Under the pieces are notes generated by a model that was given only the letters and a program-made list of their open reading frames with translations, was not told where the DNA came from and did not search any database. From Hephaestia mangrovi (GTDB taxonomy: Bacteria; Pseudomonadota; Alphaproteobacteria; Sphingomonadales; Sphingomonadaceae), in assembly GCF_019880555.1 (NCBI RefSeq), contig NZ_JAINVU010000006.1, positions 124,001 to 188,000 on the forward strand: a DNA stretch of 64,000 nucleotides, in the 5' to 3' direction. A program made the translations under genes and the position numbers. Shown piece by piece: positions 51,977 to 60,229 of this stretch (position 1 is the first letter of the stretch; every line of letters begins with the position of its first letter).

Positions 51977-52590
51977 GCGAGAAGACGATCATCTATCTGG
52001 TCGACGACGACGATGCGGTGCGGCGATCGGCCAGCTTCATGCTCAAGACATCGGGGTTCGAGGTCCGCTCGTTCGCCTCGGGAGTCGAACTGCTCAAGGA
52101 CGTGAAGCATCTCGATCCCGGCTGCATCCTGCTCGATATCCGCATGCCGGATATGGACGGCCTCGAAGTGCAGGAGGAGCTCAATGATCGCGGCGTGACG
52201 ATGCCGGTGATCGTGCTGACCGGTCACGGCGATGTCGCCACCGCCGTCACGGCGATGAAGAACGGCGCCAGCGACTTTCTGGAAAAGCCGTTCGAAAAGG
52301 CGAGCCTGCTCGATGCGATCGGCCGCGCCGCCGAGACGCTGGGGCGCCACGACGCCGCCTCGGCCTCCGAGCGCGAGGCCAAGGTCCGCATCGCCGCGCT
52401 CACCCCGCGCGAGCGTGACGTGCTGCGCGAGCTGGCCCGCGGCCATCCCAACAAGACGATCGCCTATGATCTCGGCATCAGCCCACGCACGGTCGAGGTG
52501 CATCGCGCCAATGTGATGAGCAAGCTCGACGTGCGTAGCCTGTCCGAGGCGCTGCGCATCGCCTTCGCCGCCCGGATCGGCGAGGACTAG
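51973..52590 (+). CDS. fixJ: Response regulator FixJ (LuxR-type output)
   Basis: A 205-residue regulator with an N-terminal receiver (acidic DDDD near residues 11-14, phosphoacceptor Asp55 in [11 protein letters not shown], Lys in EKPFEK) and a C-terminal LuxR-type helix-turn-helix ([20 protein letters not shown], then [16 protein letters not shown]). The FixJ receiver-linker-LuxR layout and the upstream heme kinase make the assignment firm. It probably binds the 17-bp motifs found at six places in the island. Confidence 0.92.
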   Translation: MSEKTIIYLVDDDDAVRRSASFMLKTSGFEVRSFASGVELLKDVKHLDPGCILLDIRMPDMDGLEVQEELNDRGVTMPVIVLTGHGDVATAVTAMKNGASDFLEKPFEKASLLDAIGRAAETLGRHDAASASEREAKVRIAALTPRERDVLRELARGHPNKTIAYDLGISPRTVEVHRANVMSKLDVRSLSEALRIAFAARIGED

Positions 52591-52662
52591 GATCAATACG
52601 TAACGCCAGTGCGGCGGTTTGCGTGCAGGGTGTCGCTTCCAACAGGGAAGTGAGTTGCGTTC

Positions 52663-53070
52663 ATGCCAAGTGTTACCAGCGCCGCGACGGTCGAGCCGGA
52701 AGCGCGGCGTCGCCTGATCGTCGTCGACGACGACGATGCGGTTCGCCGGTCGCTGCAATTGATGCTGCACTGGCGCGGATACGACGTGCGCTCGTTCGCG
52801 TCCTCGGCGCCGGTGCTCGCCGATGCGCTGGCGATCGAGGCGGCGGCGATCGTGGTCGACCAGCGCTTGCCCGATGGCGATGGCGTCTCGCTGCTGGCGG
52901 CATTGCGCGCGCGCGGCTGGCGCGGGCGAGCGGTCGTCATCACCGGGTTTCCGTCGCCCGAGCTTGTCGCGGCGGCGCGGCTCCAGGGGTGTGAGGCCGT
53001 TCTGCCCAAGCCGCTGCGCGGGATCGACCTGCTGGTTGCGCTGGGCGAACATCCCGATGGGCAACCGTAA
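52663..53070 (+). CDS. Stand-alone receiver-domain response regulator
   Basis: A 135-residue protein made only of a receiver domain. [20 protein letters not shown] supplies the acidic pocket, Asp66 in IVVDQRLPDGDG is the expected phosphoacceptor, and LPKPL carries the conserved Lys. The DDDDAVRRS start is close to FixJ, suggesting a receiver duplication without the DNA-binding half. It lies 72 bp after fixJ. Possible roles are a phosphate sink for FixL or a competing output; neither is shown. Confidence 0.85.
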   Translation: MPSVTSAATVEPEARRRLIVVDDDDAVRRSLQLMLHWRGYDVRSFASSAPVLADALAIEAAAIVVDQRLPDGDGVSLLAALRARGWRGRAVVITGFPSPELVAAARLQGCEAVLPKPLRGIDLLVALGEHPDGQP

Positions 53071-53084
53071 GGGAAACTCCCGAT
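53068..53084 (+). promoter_or_regulatory. FixJ-type 17-bp motif, site 2
   Basis: TAAGGGAAACTCCCGAT lies 63 bp before the BON-protein start and overlaps the stop codon of the receiver-domain gene. It differs at three positions from site 6 (TACGGGAAAGCCCCGAT) and is oriented with the gene. Confidence 0.5.
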
Positions 53085-53147
53085 TCTGTCGCCTCGCCGG
53101 CGCGCGCACTGTCAACCACGGTTCCAACACCCCCCGAGGAGACAGAC

Positions 53148-53798
53148 ATGAAAACCGACAGCCAGTTGCAGAAGGACGTGCTCGACGAACTCGCCTGGGA
53201 GCCGAGCATCGATCATGGCCATATCGGTGTCGCGGTGAACGGCGGCGTCGTTACGTTGAGCGGGTTCGTCAAGAGCTATGCCGAGAAGATGGCGGCCGAA
53301 AAGGCGGCGCGCCGCGTCTCCGGCGTGCGTGGCATCGCCGAGGAGATCAAGGTCCGCTTCGCCAGCGACCCCAAGACCAGCGACGGCGAGATCGCCAAGC
53401 GTATCCTCGACATGTTCGCGTTCGACGTGATGATTCCCGACGACAAGCTCACCGTGAAGGTCGAGCATGGCTGGGTGACGCTGGGCGGCACCGTCGATTG
53501 GCATTATCAGCGCGAGGCGGCGCGCAACGCCGCCGGGCGGATCACCGGCGTGATCGGCGTTTCCAACCTGATCGAGGTGCGCAAGATGCCGACCGCCTAT
53601 GACGTCAAGCAGCGCATCGTCGACGCGTTCAAGCGCGCCGCCGATACCGACGCCGGCGGGCTCGACGTCAGCACCGCCGACGGCATCGTGCGCTTGTCGG
53701 GCCGGGTCCACAGCCTGCACGAACGCCAGGTCGCCGAGCGCGCCGCCTGGGCCGCGCCCGGCGTGACGCGGATCGAGGACAATATCGTCATCGCCTGA
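53148..53798 (+). CDS. Triple BON-domain protein
   Basis: A 216-residue protein of three BON repeats (about 1-70, 75-145 and 147-215), each with the pattern VNGGVVTLSGFV, VEHGWVTLGGTV and TADGIVRLSGRV. BON domains bind phospholipid or periplasmic envelope components; OsmY is a relative. Unlike OsmY it has no visible signal peptide, so a cytoplasmic or membrane-surface role is possible. Homologues are often found among stress-response genes. Site 2 lies 63 bp upstream; AGGAGA precedes the ATG. Confidence 0.85.
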   Translation: MKTDSQLQKDVLDELAWEPSIDHGHIGVAVNGGVVTLSGFVKSYAEKMAAEKAARRVSGVRGIAEEIKVRFASDPKTSDGEIAKRILDMFAFDVMIPDDKLTVKVEHGWVTLGGTVDWHYQREAARNAAGRITGVIGVSNLIEVRKMPTAYDVKQRIVDAFKRAADTDAGGLDVSTADGIVRLSGRVHSLHERQVAERAAWAAPGVTRIEDNIVIA

Positions 53799-53850
53799 TC
53801 CTGTCAGGCGAGCCGCCGCGCCCGCTCGCTGGGGCGCGGCGGCATCCGCT

Positions 53851-53867
53851 TACGGATTTCCCCCAAT
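53851..53867 (+). promoter_or_regulatory. FixJ-type 17-bp motif, site 3
   Basis: TACGGATTTCCCCCAAT is 61 bp before the start of the acyl-CoA synthetase/GNAT gene and oriented with it. It matches site 1 except for a one-base shift of the ATTT block between the G and C runs. Confidence 0.55.
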
Positions 53868-53928
53868 AGAGTGCGAGCCGGCGCCGGGGCATGCCGGGGG
53901 CATCACTTGCTGCGAGGCGCCTTTTCCG

Positions 53929-56583
53929 ATGACCATCCGCAATCTCGAACCGCTGCTCCATCCCCGCACCATCGCCGTGATCGGCGGATCGGACCGATCG
54001 GGCACGCTCGGCGCCGCGATCCTCGACAATCTGGTCGAGGGCGGCTTCAACGGCCTGATCGAGGCGGTCAATCTCCATCCGATCGTGCGGCCCGGCATCG
54101 CTTGCGCCAGCTCGGTCGAGACGCTGGCGCGGACCCCCGATCTGGCGATCGTCGCCACGCCCGCCGCGACGGTGCCGCAGGTGATCGACGCGCTCGGCAA
54201 GCGCGGGTGCCGCGTCGCCGTGGTCATCAGCTCGGGTGTGCATGAGGACCCGGCCTTGCGCCAGGCGATGCTGGACGCCGCCGAGCCGCACCTGCTGCGC
54301 ATCGTCGGGCCCAATTGCCTGGGCGTGCTGATGCCGCATGTCGGCCTCAACGCGTCGTTCGCGGCCAGCCCGGCGGCGCCCGGCCGGCTGGCGCTGATCT
54401 CGCAGAGCGGCGCGCTGGTGACGGCGATGCTCGACTGGGCGACCGATCGCCGGGTAGGTTTTTCCGGCATCGTCTCGGCCGGCGACATGAGCGACGTCGA
54501 TCTGGGCGACCTGATCGACCTGTTCGCCGCCGACCGCCACACCGCGGCGATCCTGCTCTACATCGAAGGCGTCACCAATCCCGCCAAATTCATGTCGGCG
54601 GCGCGCGCCGCGGCGCGCGACAAGCCGGTCATCGCGATCAAGGCGGGCCGCACCAAGGGCGCGGGCAGGGCGGCGCTGTCGCATACCGGCGCGATCACCG
54701 GCAGCTACGATGTCGCCGCCGCCGCGTTCCGCCGCGCCGGGATCGTCACGGTCGAGACGCTGAGCGAGATGTTCGACGCTGCCGAGGTGCTTGCCCGGCC
54801 ACCGGCGATCGCCGGTAACCGCGTCGCGATCGTCACCAATGGCGGCGGCCCCGGCATCCTGGCGGAGGATGCCTTGCCAGGCGCCGGCGCGGTGCTTGCC
54901 GATCTCGGCGCGGCAACGATCGATCGAATCGGCACCGCGCTTGGTCATGGCTGGTCGCGCGCCAACCCGGTCGATCTCGGCGGCGATGTCACGGCGGCGG
55001 CGTTTGCCGAAGCGGTGACGGCGGCGAGCGCGGATCCGGACGTCGACGCGGTGCTGGCGATCAACTGCCCGACCGCGATCGGCGACGGCGCCGCCACGGC
55101 GGCCGCGCTTGCCGAGGTGCTGCCCGAGCGGCCGCGCGTGCCGGTGATCGGCTGCTGGCTCGGCCCGCGCCATGCCGCGGCGGCGCGCGACGCCTGTGCG
55201 CGCCGCGACGTCGCGTTGTTCGACACGATCGAGGGCGCCGTCGGCGGCGTTCGCGATTTGCTCGCTGCCCGCGAGGCGCAAGCCATTCTCCGCCGGACTC
55301 CGCCGCTGCGGCCGATTGCCGAAGCCGATCGCTCACGAGCGCGGGCGATGCTGGTCGGGGCGCGCTCCGAACACCGCCAGGTGCTCAATGCGGTCGAGGC
55401 CAAATCGGTGCTTGCCGCTTATGGCATCCCCACCGCGCCGGCGCGGTTTGCGCGCACGATCGGCGGGATCGAGGCGGCATGCGCGGACCTCGCGGCGCCC
55501 TATGTCGTCAAGATCGTATCGCCGCAGATCAGCCATAAGGCCGATGTCGGCGGTGTCGTCACCGGGCTGGTGACGCCGCTCGACGCCGTCACCGCCGCCG
55601 AGGCGGTGAGTGCGCGCATCGCGCGCGAACACCCCGATGCCTCGATACTGGGATTCGAGATCGAACCGATGATCGTCCGGCCGCATGCGCGCGAGCTGCT
55701 GGTCGGGATTGCCCGCGATGCGACCTTCGGCCCGTATCTGGTGGTCGGCGCCGGCGGCACGGCGGTGGAAGTGTTGCGCGACCGGGCGATCGGCCTGCCG
55801 CCGCTCGATGCGGCGCTGGCGCGCGACATGATCGACCGGACCCGCGTCAGTCGCCTGCTCGCTGCCTATCGGCAAGTGCCGGCGGCGAATGTCGACGCCG
55901 TGGTGGCGGTGCTCGAGGCGGTGTCGTCGATGATCGTCGACTTCCCCGAGATCGCCGAACTCGATATCAACCCGCTGATCGTCGATCCCGATGGCGTGAT
56001 CGCGCTCGACGCGCGGATCCGCCTCGACGCGCCGGTGCTGCCGGTGATCCGCCCGGTGCCGGTGCAATGGACCGCCGATCTCGAGACCCGCTCGAAGCTC
56101 CGCATGCACGTCCGCCCGGTGCTGCCGACCGATGCCGAGGCGCTGGCCGAATTCTTCCACCACGTCACGCCCGAGGATCTGCGCTTCCGCTTCCTCTCGG
56201 CGATCCGCGACGTGGGGCCGGATCGGATCGCGGCGATGACGCAGATCGATTATCGCCGGACGATGACCTTCCTGGCCTTTGCCGGCGAAACGCTGATCGC
56301 CAGCGCGACGCTGGCTGCCGATCCCGATCTCAAACATGCCGAAGTGGCGATCTCGGTGCATCGCGATTTCAAGAATCGCGGCGCGAGCTGGACGCTGCTC
56401 GAGCACGTCCTGCGCTATGCCCGCGCCGAGGGGATCGAAACGGTCGAATCGGTCGAAAGCGCCGACAACCGGGCGGCACTGTCGCTCGAGCACGAAATGG
56501 GCTTTCGCGAGGTACGCGGCGAGGGCGATTCGCGCGAGATGACGGTGCGCAAGTGGCTGACCGAAGAAGCGGCGGCCGAGTAA
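53929..56583 (+). CDS. NDP-forming acyl-CoA synthetase fused to GNAT acetyltransferase
   Basis: An 884-residue multidomain protein. CoA-binding domain (about 8-130, LLHPRTIAVIGGSDRSGTLG), succinyl-CoA-ligase-like domains (about 150-460) with the phospho-His region LSHTGAITGSYDV, ATP-grasp domain (about 480-705, PYVVKIVSPQISHKADVGGV) and a C-terminal GNAT domain (about 720-875, KNRGASWTLLEHVLRYA). This is the layout of Pat/PatZ-type protein acetyltransferases and of bifunctional acetate-CoA ligases. The His in LSHTGA is kept, so ligase activity remains possible. Control by site 3 would link carbon or acetylation control to oxygen signals. Confidence 0.88.
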   Translation: MTIRNLEPLLHPRTIAVIGGSDRSGTLGAAILDNLVEGGFNGLIEAVNLHPIVRPGIACASSVETLARTPDLAIVATPAATVPQVIDALGKRGCRVAVVISSGVHEDPALRQAMLDAAEPHLLRIVGPNCLGVLMPHVGLNASFAASPAAPGRLALISQSGALVTAMLDWATDRRVGFSGIVSAGDMSDVDLGDLIDLFAADRHTAAILLYIEGVTNPAKFMSAARAAARDKPVIAIKAGRTKGAGRAALSHTGAITGSYDVAAAAFRRAGIVTVETLSEMFDAAEVLARPPAIAGNRVAIVTNGGGPGILAEDALPGAGAVLADLGAATIDRIGTALGHGWSRANPVDLGGDVTAAAFAEAVTAASADPDVDAVLAINCPTAIGDGAATAAALAEVLPERPRVPVIGCWLGPRHAAAARDACARRDVALFDTIEGAVGGVRDLLAAREAQAILRRTPPLRPIAEADRSRARAMLVGARSEHRQVLNAVEAKSVLAAYGIPTAPARFARTIGGIEAACADLAAPYVVKIVSPQISHKADVGGVVTGLVTPLDAVTAAEAVSARIAREHPDASILGFEIEPMIVRPHARELLVGIARDATFGPYLVVGAGGTAVEVLRDRAIGLPPLDAALARDMIDRTRVSRLLAAYRQVPAANVDAVVAVLEAVSSMIVDFPEIAELDINPLIVDPDGVIALDARIRLDAPVLPVIRPVPVQWTADLETRSKLRMHVRPVLPTDAEALAEFFHHVTPEDLRFRFLSAIRDVGPDRIAAMTQIDYRRTMTFLAFAGETLIASATLAADPDLKHAEVAISVHRDFKNRGASWTLLEHVLRYARAEGIETVESVESADNRAALSLEHEMGFREVRGEGDSREMTVRKWLTEEAAAE

Positions 56584-56666
56584 GCCGCCGCCGCCCGGCC
56601 AGGCCCAATATCTTTGCCATTTCGACGCGCCTCGAACGTGCAATGAATAGGTCCTGACCCCAGGGT

Positions 56667-56802
56667 CGATCGACATTCAGGAGGTGGCGGCGCGAAAATG
56701 GTGGATTTTCGTGACCCGGAGCGCAGCGGACTACAGGTCCGTGAGCACCGGAAAGCGCGTAAGAGCCGCCATTTGCAGCCCGCCAGAACTGAATGGCGAT
56801 CG
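56667..56802. ncRNA. Structured intergenic element with nested inverted repeats
   Basis: Between the converging synthetase and stress-protein genes, three nested or serial helices can form. The outer pair is CGATCGACATTCAG (56667-56680) with CTGAATGGCGATCG (56789-56802), 13 of 14. The second is TGGCGGC (56685-56691) with GCCGCCA (56765-56771). Inside are CGAAAAT-GGTGG-ATTTTCG (56693-56711) and CGGAC-TACAG-GTCCG (56727-56741). This ordered folding is much stronger than usual GC-rich noise and suggests a structured RNA or a small mobile repeat. Strand is unknown, and both neighbours end here. Confidence 0.5.
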
Positions 56803-56805
56803 GCC

Positions 56806-57615
56806 CTAGTGCGCGAGGAAGACCGGGATCGGGCTCTTGGTCAGCATCGTCCGGGTGACGCCGCCGAACAGGCCTTCGACGAAGCGCAGATGCCCGAACC
56901 CGCCCATCACGACATAAGCGTAGCGGCCGCTCGCCGCCTCCGCGATCAGCGCGTCACCGATCTTGCCTTCGGGGCGCTCGCGCCGGATCACCGCATGCAC
57001 GCCGTGGCGCGACAGATAGATCGCCGCGTCCTCGACCAATGCGTCATTGTCCGGCTCGCTGAACTGCAGCACCACCACCTTGCCGGCAAGCTGCAGCAGC
57101 GGCACGGCGGCGCGCAGCGCGGCGGCGGCGGTGTGCGAGCCGTCCCACGCCACCAGCGCGGTCTCGGCGACCGCGAGGCCTTCGGCATAATCGGGCACCG
57201 CGAGTACGGGCTTGCCCGATTTCACCACCAGGTCTCCGGCGACGTGACGCATGTCGGGCAGCGGAAAGTCTTCGAGCTGGCGGCTGACCACGATCAGGTC
57301 GGCAAGGTCCGCCGCACTGCGCAGCGCCGGCTCGAAATTGCCCACCACGTCATGCCAGTTCCATGGCACGTCCTCATGCGCCAGCCGCTGTTCGAGCCGC
57401 GCGCGGTTGGCGCTTTCGCGCTCGCGCTCGTCAGCCAGCAACATGGAGGTCGCGCCGGTTTCGATGACGTCCATTCCCATCACCGGCGGCATCACCACGA
57501 CGTCGAGGCAGGTGAGATGCCCCTCCAGTGCCCGTGTCACGTCGAGCGCGGCCTGGAGCCTCGCCTCCTGACCCGGATCGTCATGCACAAGCAGCAGAAT
57601 GTTCTTCATTGCCAT
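56806..57615 (-). CDS. Universal stress protein, tandem UspA domains
   Basis: A 269-residue protein of two UspA folds. The N-half begins MKNILLLVHDDPGQEARLQA and the C-half carries LVAWDGSHTAAAALRAAVP with an ATP-loop-like end, VVMGGFGHLRFVEGLFGGVT. The C-terminal glycine loop fits the ATP-binding Usp class. It is a paralogue of the gene at 60230-61033 (same DD-GQEARLQ-ALD-TRA pattern). Start ATG 57615 or 57609. Site 4 lies 49 bp upstream. Confidence 0.9.
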   Translation of the reverse strand: MAMKNILLLVHDDPGQEARLQAALDVTRALEGHLTCLDVVVMPPVMGMDVIETGATSMLLADERERESANRARLEQRLAHEDVPWNWHDVVGNFEPALRSAADLADLIVVSRQLEDFPLPDMRHVAGDLVVKSGKPVLAVPDYAEGLAVAETALVAWDGSHTAAAALRAAVPLLQLAGKVVVLQFSEPDNDALVEDAAIYLSRHGVHAVIRRERPEGKIGDALIAEAASGRYAYVVMGGFGHLRFVEGLFGGVTRTMLTKSPIPVFLAH

Positions 57616-57664
57616 CGTCCTCGGCTGTCCGGGGCGACTAAGCCACGAGCATCGGGGGCCGGGG

Positions 57665-57681
57665 TATCGGGGAACTTACCT
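57665..57681 (-). promoter_or_regulatory. FixJ-type motif, site 4 (shortened)
   Basis: On the minus strand AGGTAAGTTCCCCGATA lies 49 bp before the tandem Usp gene. It keeps the GTAAG and TTCCCCGAT halves of the motif but is two bases shorter between them, so it is the weakest of the six. It overlaps the last codons of the L,D-transpeptidase gene. Confidence 0.4.
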
Positions 57682-58653
57682 AGAGCTGGCCGAGGCAGCG
57701 CTGGGCTCGCTTTCGATCAGCGGTTCGGGGGCGGCAGCGGCGAGCGCCGCCATGCTGTCCGGGGTGAGCAGCACGGTCGTACCCGGCATGATCGCGGCGA
57801 GCACCTGCTTCTCGAAAGTCGGGTCGACGGCGACGTGCTGCCCCGTTTCGTCCGCGTCGGGGGTCGCAATGTCCTGGCCGGGCAAGGGCAAGCGCGTCCA
57901 GTGCCGCCCCCCGGCATCGATCGATTGCAGCGAATAGGCTGCCGGTCGCGCGATCGGTGTCGCCAGCGCGACGGGCGCGGTGCCGATCACCACGCCGTTG
58001 CGCAGTACGGTGACTTGCCGGTCGGCGCCGCTCACCACGATCGAGACGGGGCCGATCGGCGCCTTGTCGGGCTGCCAGACGGTGTCGCCGGCGGGCGGCG
58101 GCTGATCGCCCTGGCCGAGCAGATCGGGCGCCGGAACCATATGCGGCAACTCGGGCTTGTCGGTGATCACAACCGTCATGCCGGTGCGCGTTTCGCCATA
58201 GAGCTTCTCGGCGAACGCTTTGGGCAGGCGGATGCAGCCGTGCGAGGCGGGATAGCCGGGCAGAGTTCCCCCGTGCAGCGCGACGCCGTCCCAGGTCAGC
58301 CGCTCCATGAACGGCATCGGTGCGCTGTCGTAGAGGCTCGAATAATGCTCGACCTGCTTCTGCAGGATGGTGAACACGCCGGTCGGCGTGCGATGGCCGG
58401 GCTTGCCGGTGGAAACGGTTGAGATGCCGATCGGCAGGCCGTTGCGATAGACCACCAGTCGCTGCGTCTCGCGATTGACGACGAGCAGCATCGGCCCTTC
58501 CGGGGCGAGCTGCGGCGCCCACAGATATTCGCCGGGCTTGAGCTTCTCCACCGCCGCCATGACCGAGCCGCTGTCGAGCGACTGGGCGGCGGCGGGCAAC
58601 GGCACGGCGATGCACGCCAGAGCGAGCACCGCGATCGGAACGCGAATCTTCAT
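57676..58653 (-). CDS. L,D-transpeptidase (YkuD family)
   Basis: A periplasmic peptidoglycan enzyme of 325 residues that makes 3-3 cross-links or attaches proteins. Signal peptide MKIRVPIAVLALACIAVPLP, cleaved after AAAQ (residue 24). The YkuD domain holds VALHGGTLPGYPASHGCIRL with catalytic Cys140 and His138. The C-terminal half (about 185-325) is a second, Ala/Pro-rich domain of unknown role. Its ATG overlaps the alcohol dehydrogenase stop, so it belongs to the ADH unit under site 5. Confidence 0.9.
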   Translation of the reverse strand: MKIRVPIAVLALACIAVPLPAAAQSLDSGSVMAAVEKLKPGEYLWAPQLAPEGPMLLVVNRETQRLVVYRNGLPIGISTVSTGKPGHRTPTGVFTILQKQVEHYSSLYDSAPMPFMERLTWDGVALHGGTLPGYPASHGCIRLPKAFAEKLYGETRTGMTVVITDKPELPHMVPAPDLLGQGDQPPPAGDTVWQPDKAPIGPVSIVVSGADRQVTVLRNGVVIGTAPVALATPIARPAAYSLQSIDAGGRHWTRLPLPGQDIATPDADETGQHVAVDPTFEKQVLAAIMPGTTVLLTPDSMAALAAAAPEPLIESEPSAASASSR

Positions 58654-59726
58654 GGCTTGATGGCGACCTTCAACACGCCATCGCGCTGATGGCCGAACAA
58701 ATCATAGGCGGTCTCGATGTCGTCGAGACTGAAATGGTGCGTGACCAGCGCGGCGGTATCGATCCGGCCGCCATTCACCATCGCCATCAGGCGGCGCATC
58801 CGCTCCTTGCCGCCGGGGCACAATGTGGTGACGATGCGGTTGTCGCCCAGCCCGGCCGAAAAGGCGTCGAGCGGGATGGTGAGGTCGCTCGAATAGACGC
58901 CGAGCGACGACAGCGTGCCGCCGGGGCGCAGCACGCGCAGCGCCCATTCGAACGTCTGCTGCTTGCCCAGCGCCTCGATCGAGACGTCGACGCCGCGGCC
59001 GTCGGTCAGTTTCATGATCGCGGCGACGGGATCTTCCTTGGTGAAGTCCACCACCTCGTCGGCACCCATCTTGCGGGAGATCGCGGCGCGGGCGGGCACG
59101 GACTCAACGGCGATGATCCTGGCGGCGCCCATCAGCCGCGCGCCGGCGGTCGCGCACAATCCGATCGGCCCTTGCGCGAACACTGCGACGGTGTCGCCGA
59201 TCCTGACCTTGCCCGATTGCGCGCCCGAAAAGCCGGTCGACAGGATGTCGGGGCACATCAGCACCTGCTCGTCGGTCAGCCCCTCGGGGATCGGCGCGAG
59301 ATTGGCCATCGCGTCGGGCACCAGCAGGTAATCGGCCTGCGCGCCGTCGATCGTGTTGCCGAACCGCCAGCCGCCCATCGCTTTCCAGCCGTGCTTGGTG
59401 CCGGCCCCGCATTGCGAATGGCAGCCGTCGAGCGAGGCGTTGGACGTGCCCGACGGCGTGATTGCCCCGGCGATGACGCGCTGGCCCTCTTCGTACCCGG
59501 TCACCGCCGAGCCGAGCTTCTCGATCACCCCGACCGGTTCGTGGCCGATGGTCAGCCCCGATTGCACCGGATATTCGCCCTTGAGGATGTGGATATCGGT
59601 GCCGCAGATCGTGGTGGTGGTGATGCGGATCAGCGCATCGAGCGGCCCGACATCGGGGATCGGCTTTTCACCGAGCACGATTCGGCCCGGTTCGACGAAG
59701 ATCGTCGCGCGCATCTTCTCGGCCAT
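58650..59726 (-). CDS. Zinc-dependent alcohol dehydrogenase (MDR family)
   Basis: A 358-residue medium-chain dehydrogenase. Catalytic zinc ligands lie in TICGTDIHILKGEYP (Cys) and IGHEPVGVIEKLG (His/Glu), the NAD loop is in VFAQGPIGLCATAGARLMGA, and the ISREKMGADEVVDFTKE-type segment (ISRKMGADEVVDFTKE) follows. The structural four-cysteine zinc lobe is not obvious in its usual form. It resembles the alcohol dehydrogenases found with Usp genes in oxygen-limited regulons. Site 5 is 50 bp upstream; AAAGGAG precedes the ATG. Confidence 0.9.
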   Translation of the reverse strand: MAEKMRATIFVEPGRIVLGEKPIPDVGPLDALIRITTTTICGTDIHILKGEYPVQSGLTIGHEPVGVIEKLGSAVTGYEEGQRVIAGAITPSGTSNASLDGCHSQCGAGTKHGWKAMGGWRFGNTIDGAQADYLLVPDAMANLAPIPEGLTDEQVLMCPDILSTGFSGAQSGKVRIGDTVAVFAQGPIGLCATAGARLMGAARIIAVESVPARAAISRKMGADEVVDFTKEDPVAAIMKLTDGRGVDVSIEALGKQQTFEWALRVLRPGGTLSSLGVYSSDLTIPLDAFSAGLGDNRIVTTLCPGGKERMRRLMAMVNGGRIDTAALVTHHFSLDDIETAYDLFGHQRDGVLKVAIKP

Positions 59727-59776
59727 GGCGATGCTCCTTTCGGCGAATGGCTTGGCAGATCGGGTGTGCTCGGTCG

Positions 59777-59793
59777 TTCGGGTAAATCCCGTA
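59777..59793 (-). promoter_or_regulatory. FixJ-type 17-bp motif, site 5
   Basis: On the minus strand TACGGGATTTACCCGAA lies 50 bp before the alcohol dehydrogenase start, oriented with the gene. It matches site 1 at 14 of 17 positions. It separates the adh-L,D-transpeptidase unit from the Usp pair upstream. Confidence 0.58.
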
Positions 59794-59801
59794 GATCGCG
59801 G

Positions 59802-60224
59802 CTATTCGCGCACGATCATCACCGAGCAGCGGGCGTGCCGGGCGACCCGCGAGGCGTTGGCGCCGATCAGGAAATCGCGCATTGCCGGGCGGTGCGAGGC
59901 CATCACGATCAGGTCCGCCTCGATGTCCGCCGCGGCATCGAGGATCGCGCCGTAGATCGAACCCGAGCCGACCCGCACGGCCGCCTTGTCCTTGCCCAAC
60001 TCGCGGTCGGCGAGATTGGCGAGGTGAGTCGTCGTCTTGTCGACCAGCGCGCCGTAATTGATCGCCGACCAGGCGGCCTCGCTGGTCGCATCGCGATCGG
60101 TGATCACCGTCATCACCGTCAATCGCGCGTCGAACGCGTCCGCCAGCGCGCGCGCCGCGGGAATCGCCTTCGACCATGACGAGGGCTCGTCGAGATCGAC
60201 CGGCACGAGGATTTGGCGGAACAT
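59802..60224 (-). CDS. Universal stress protein, single UspA domain
   Basis: A 140-residue UspA protein, MFRQILVPVDLDEPSSWSKA at the N-terminus and LIVMASHRPAMRDFLIGANA near the C-terminus, where the ATP-type G-2x-G-9x-G(S/T) loop is altered. Start ATG 60224, 5 bp after the stop of the tandem Usp gene, so the two are co-transcribed. Function: stress survival, mechanism unknown. Confidence 0.88.
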   Translation of the reverse strand: MFRQILVPVDLDEPSSWSKAIPAARALADAFDARLTVMTVITDRDATSEAAWSAINYGALVDKTTTHLANLADRELGKDKAAVRVGSGSIYGAILDAAADIEADLIVMASHRPAMRDFLIGANASRVARHARCSVMIVRE

Positions 60225-60229
60225 GGCGT

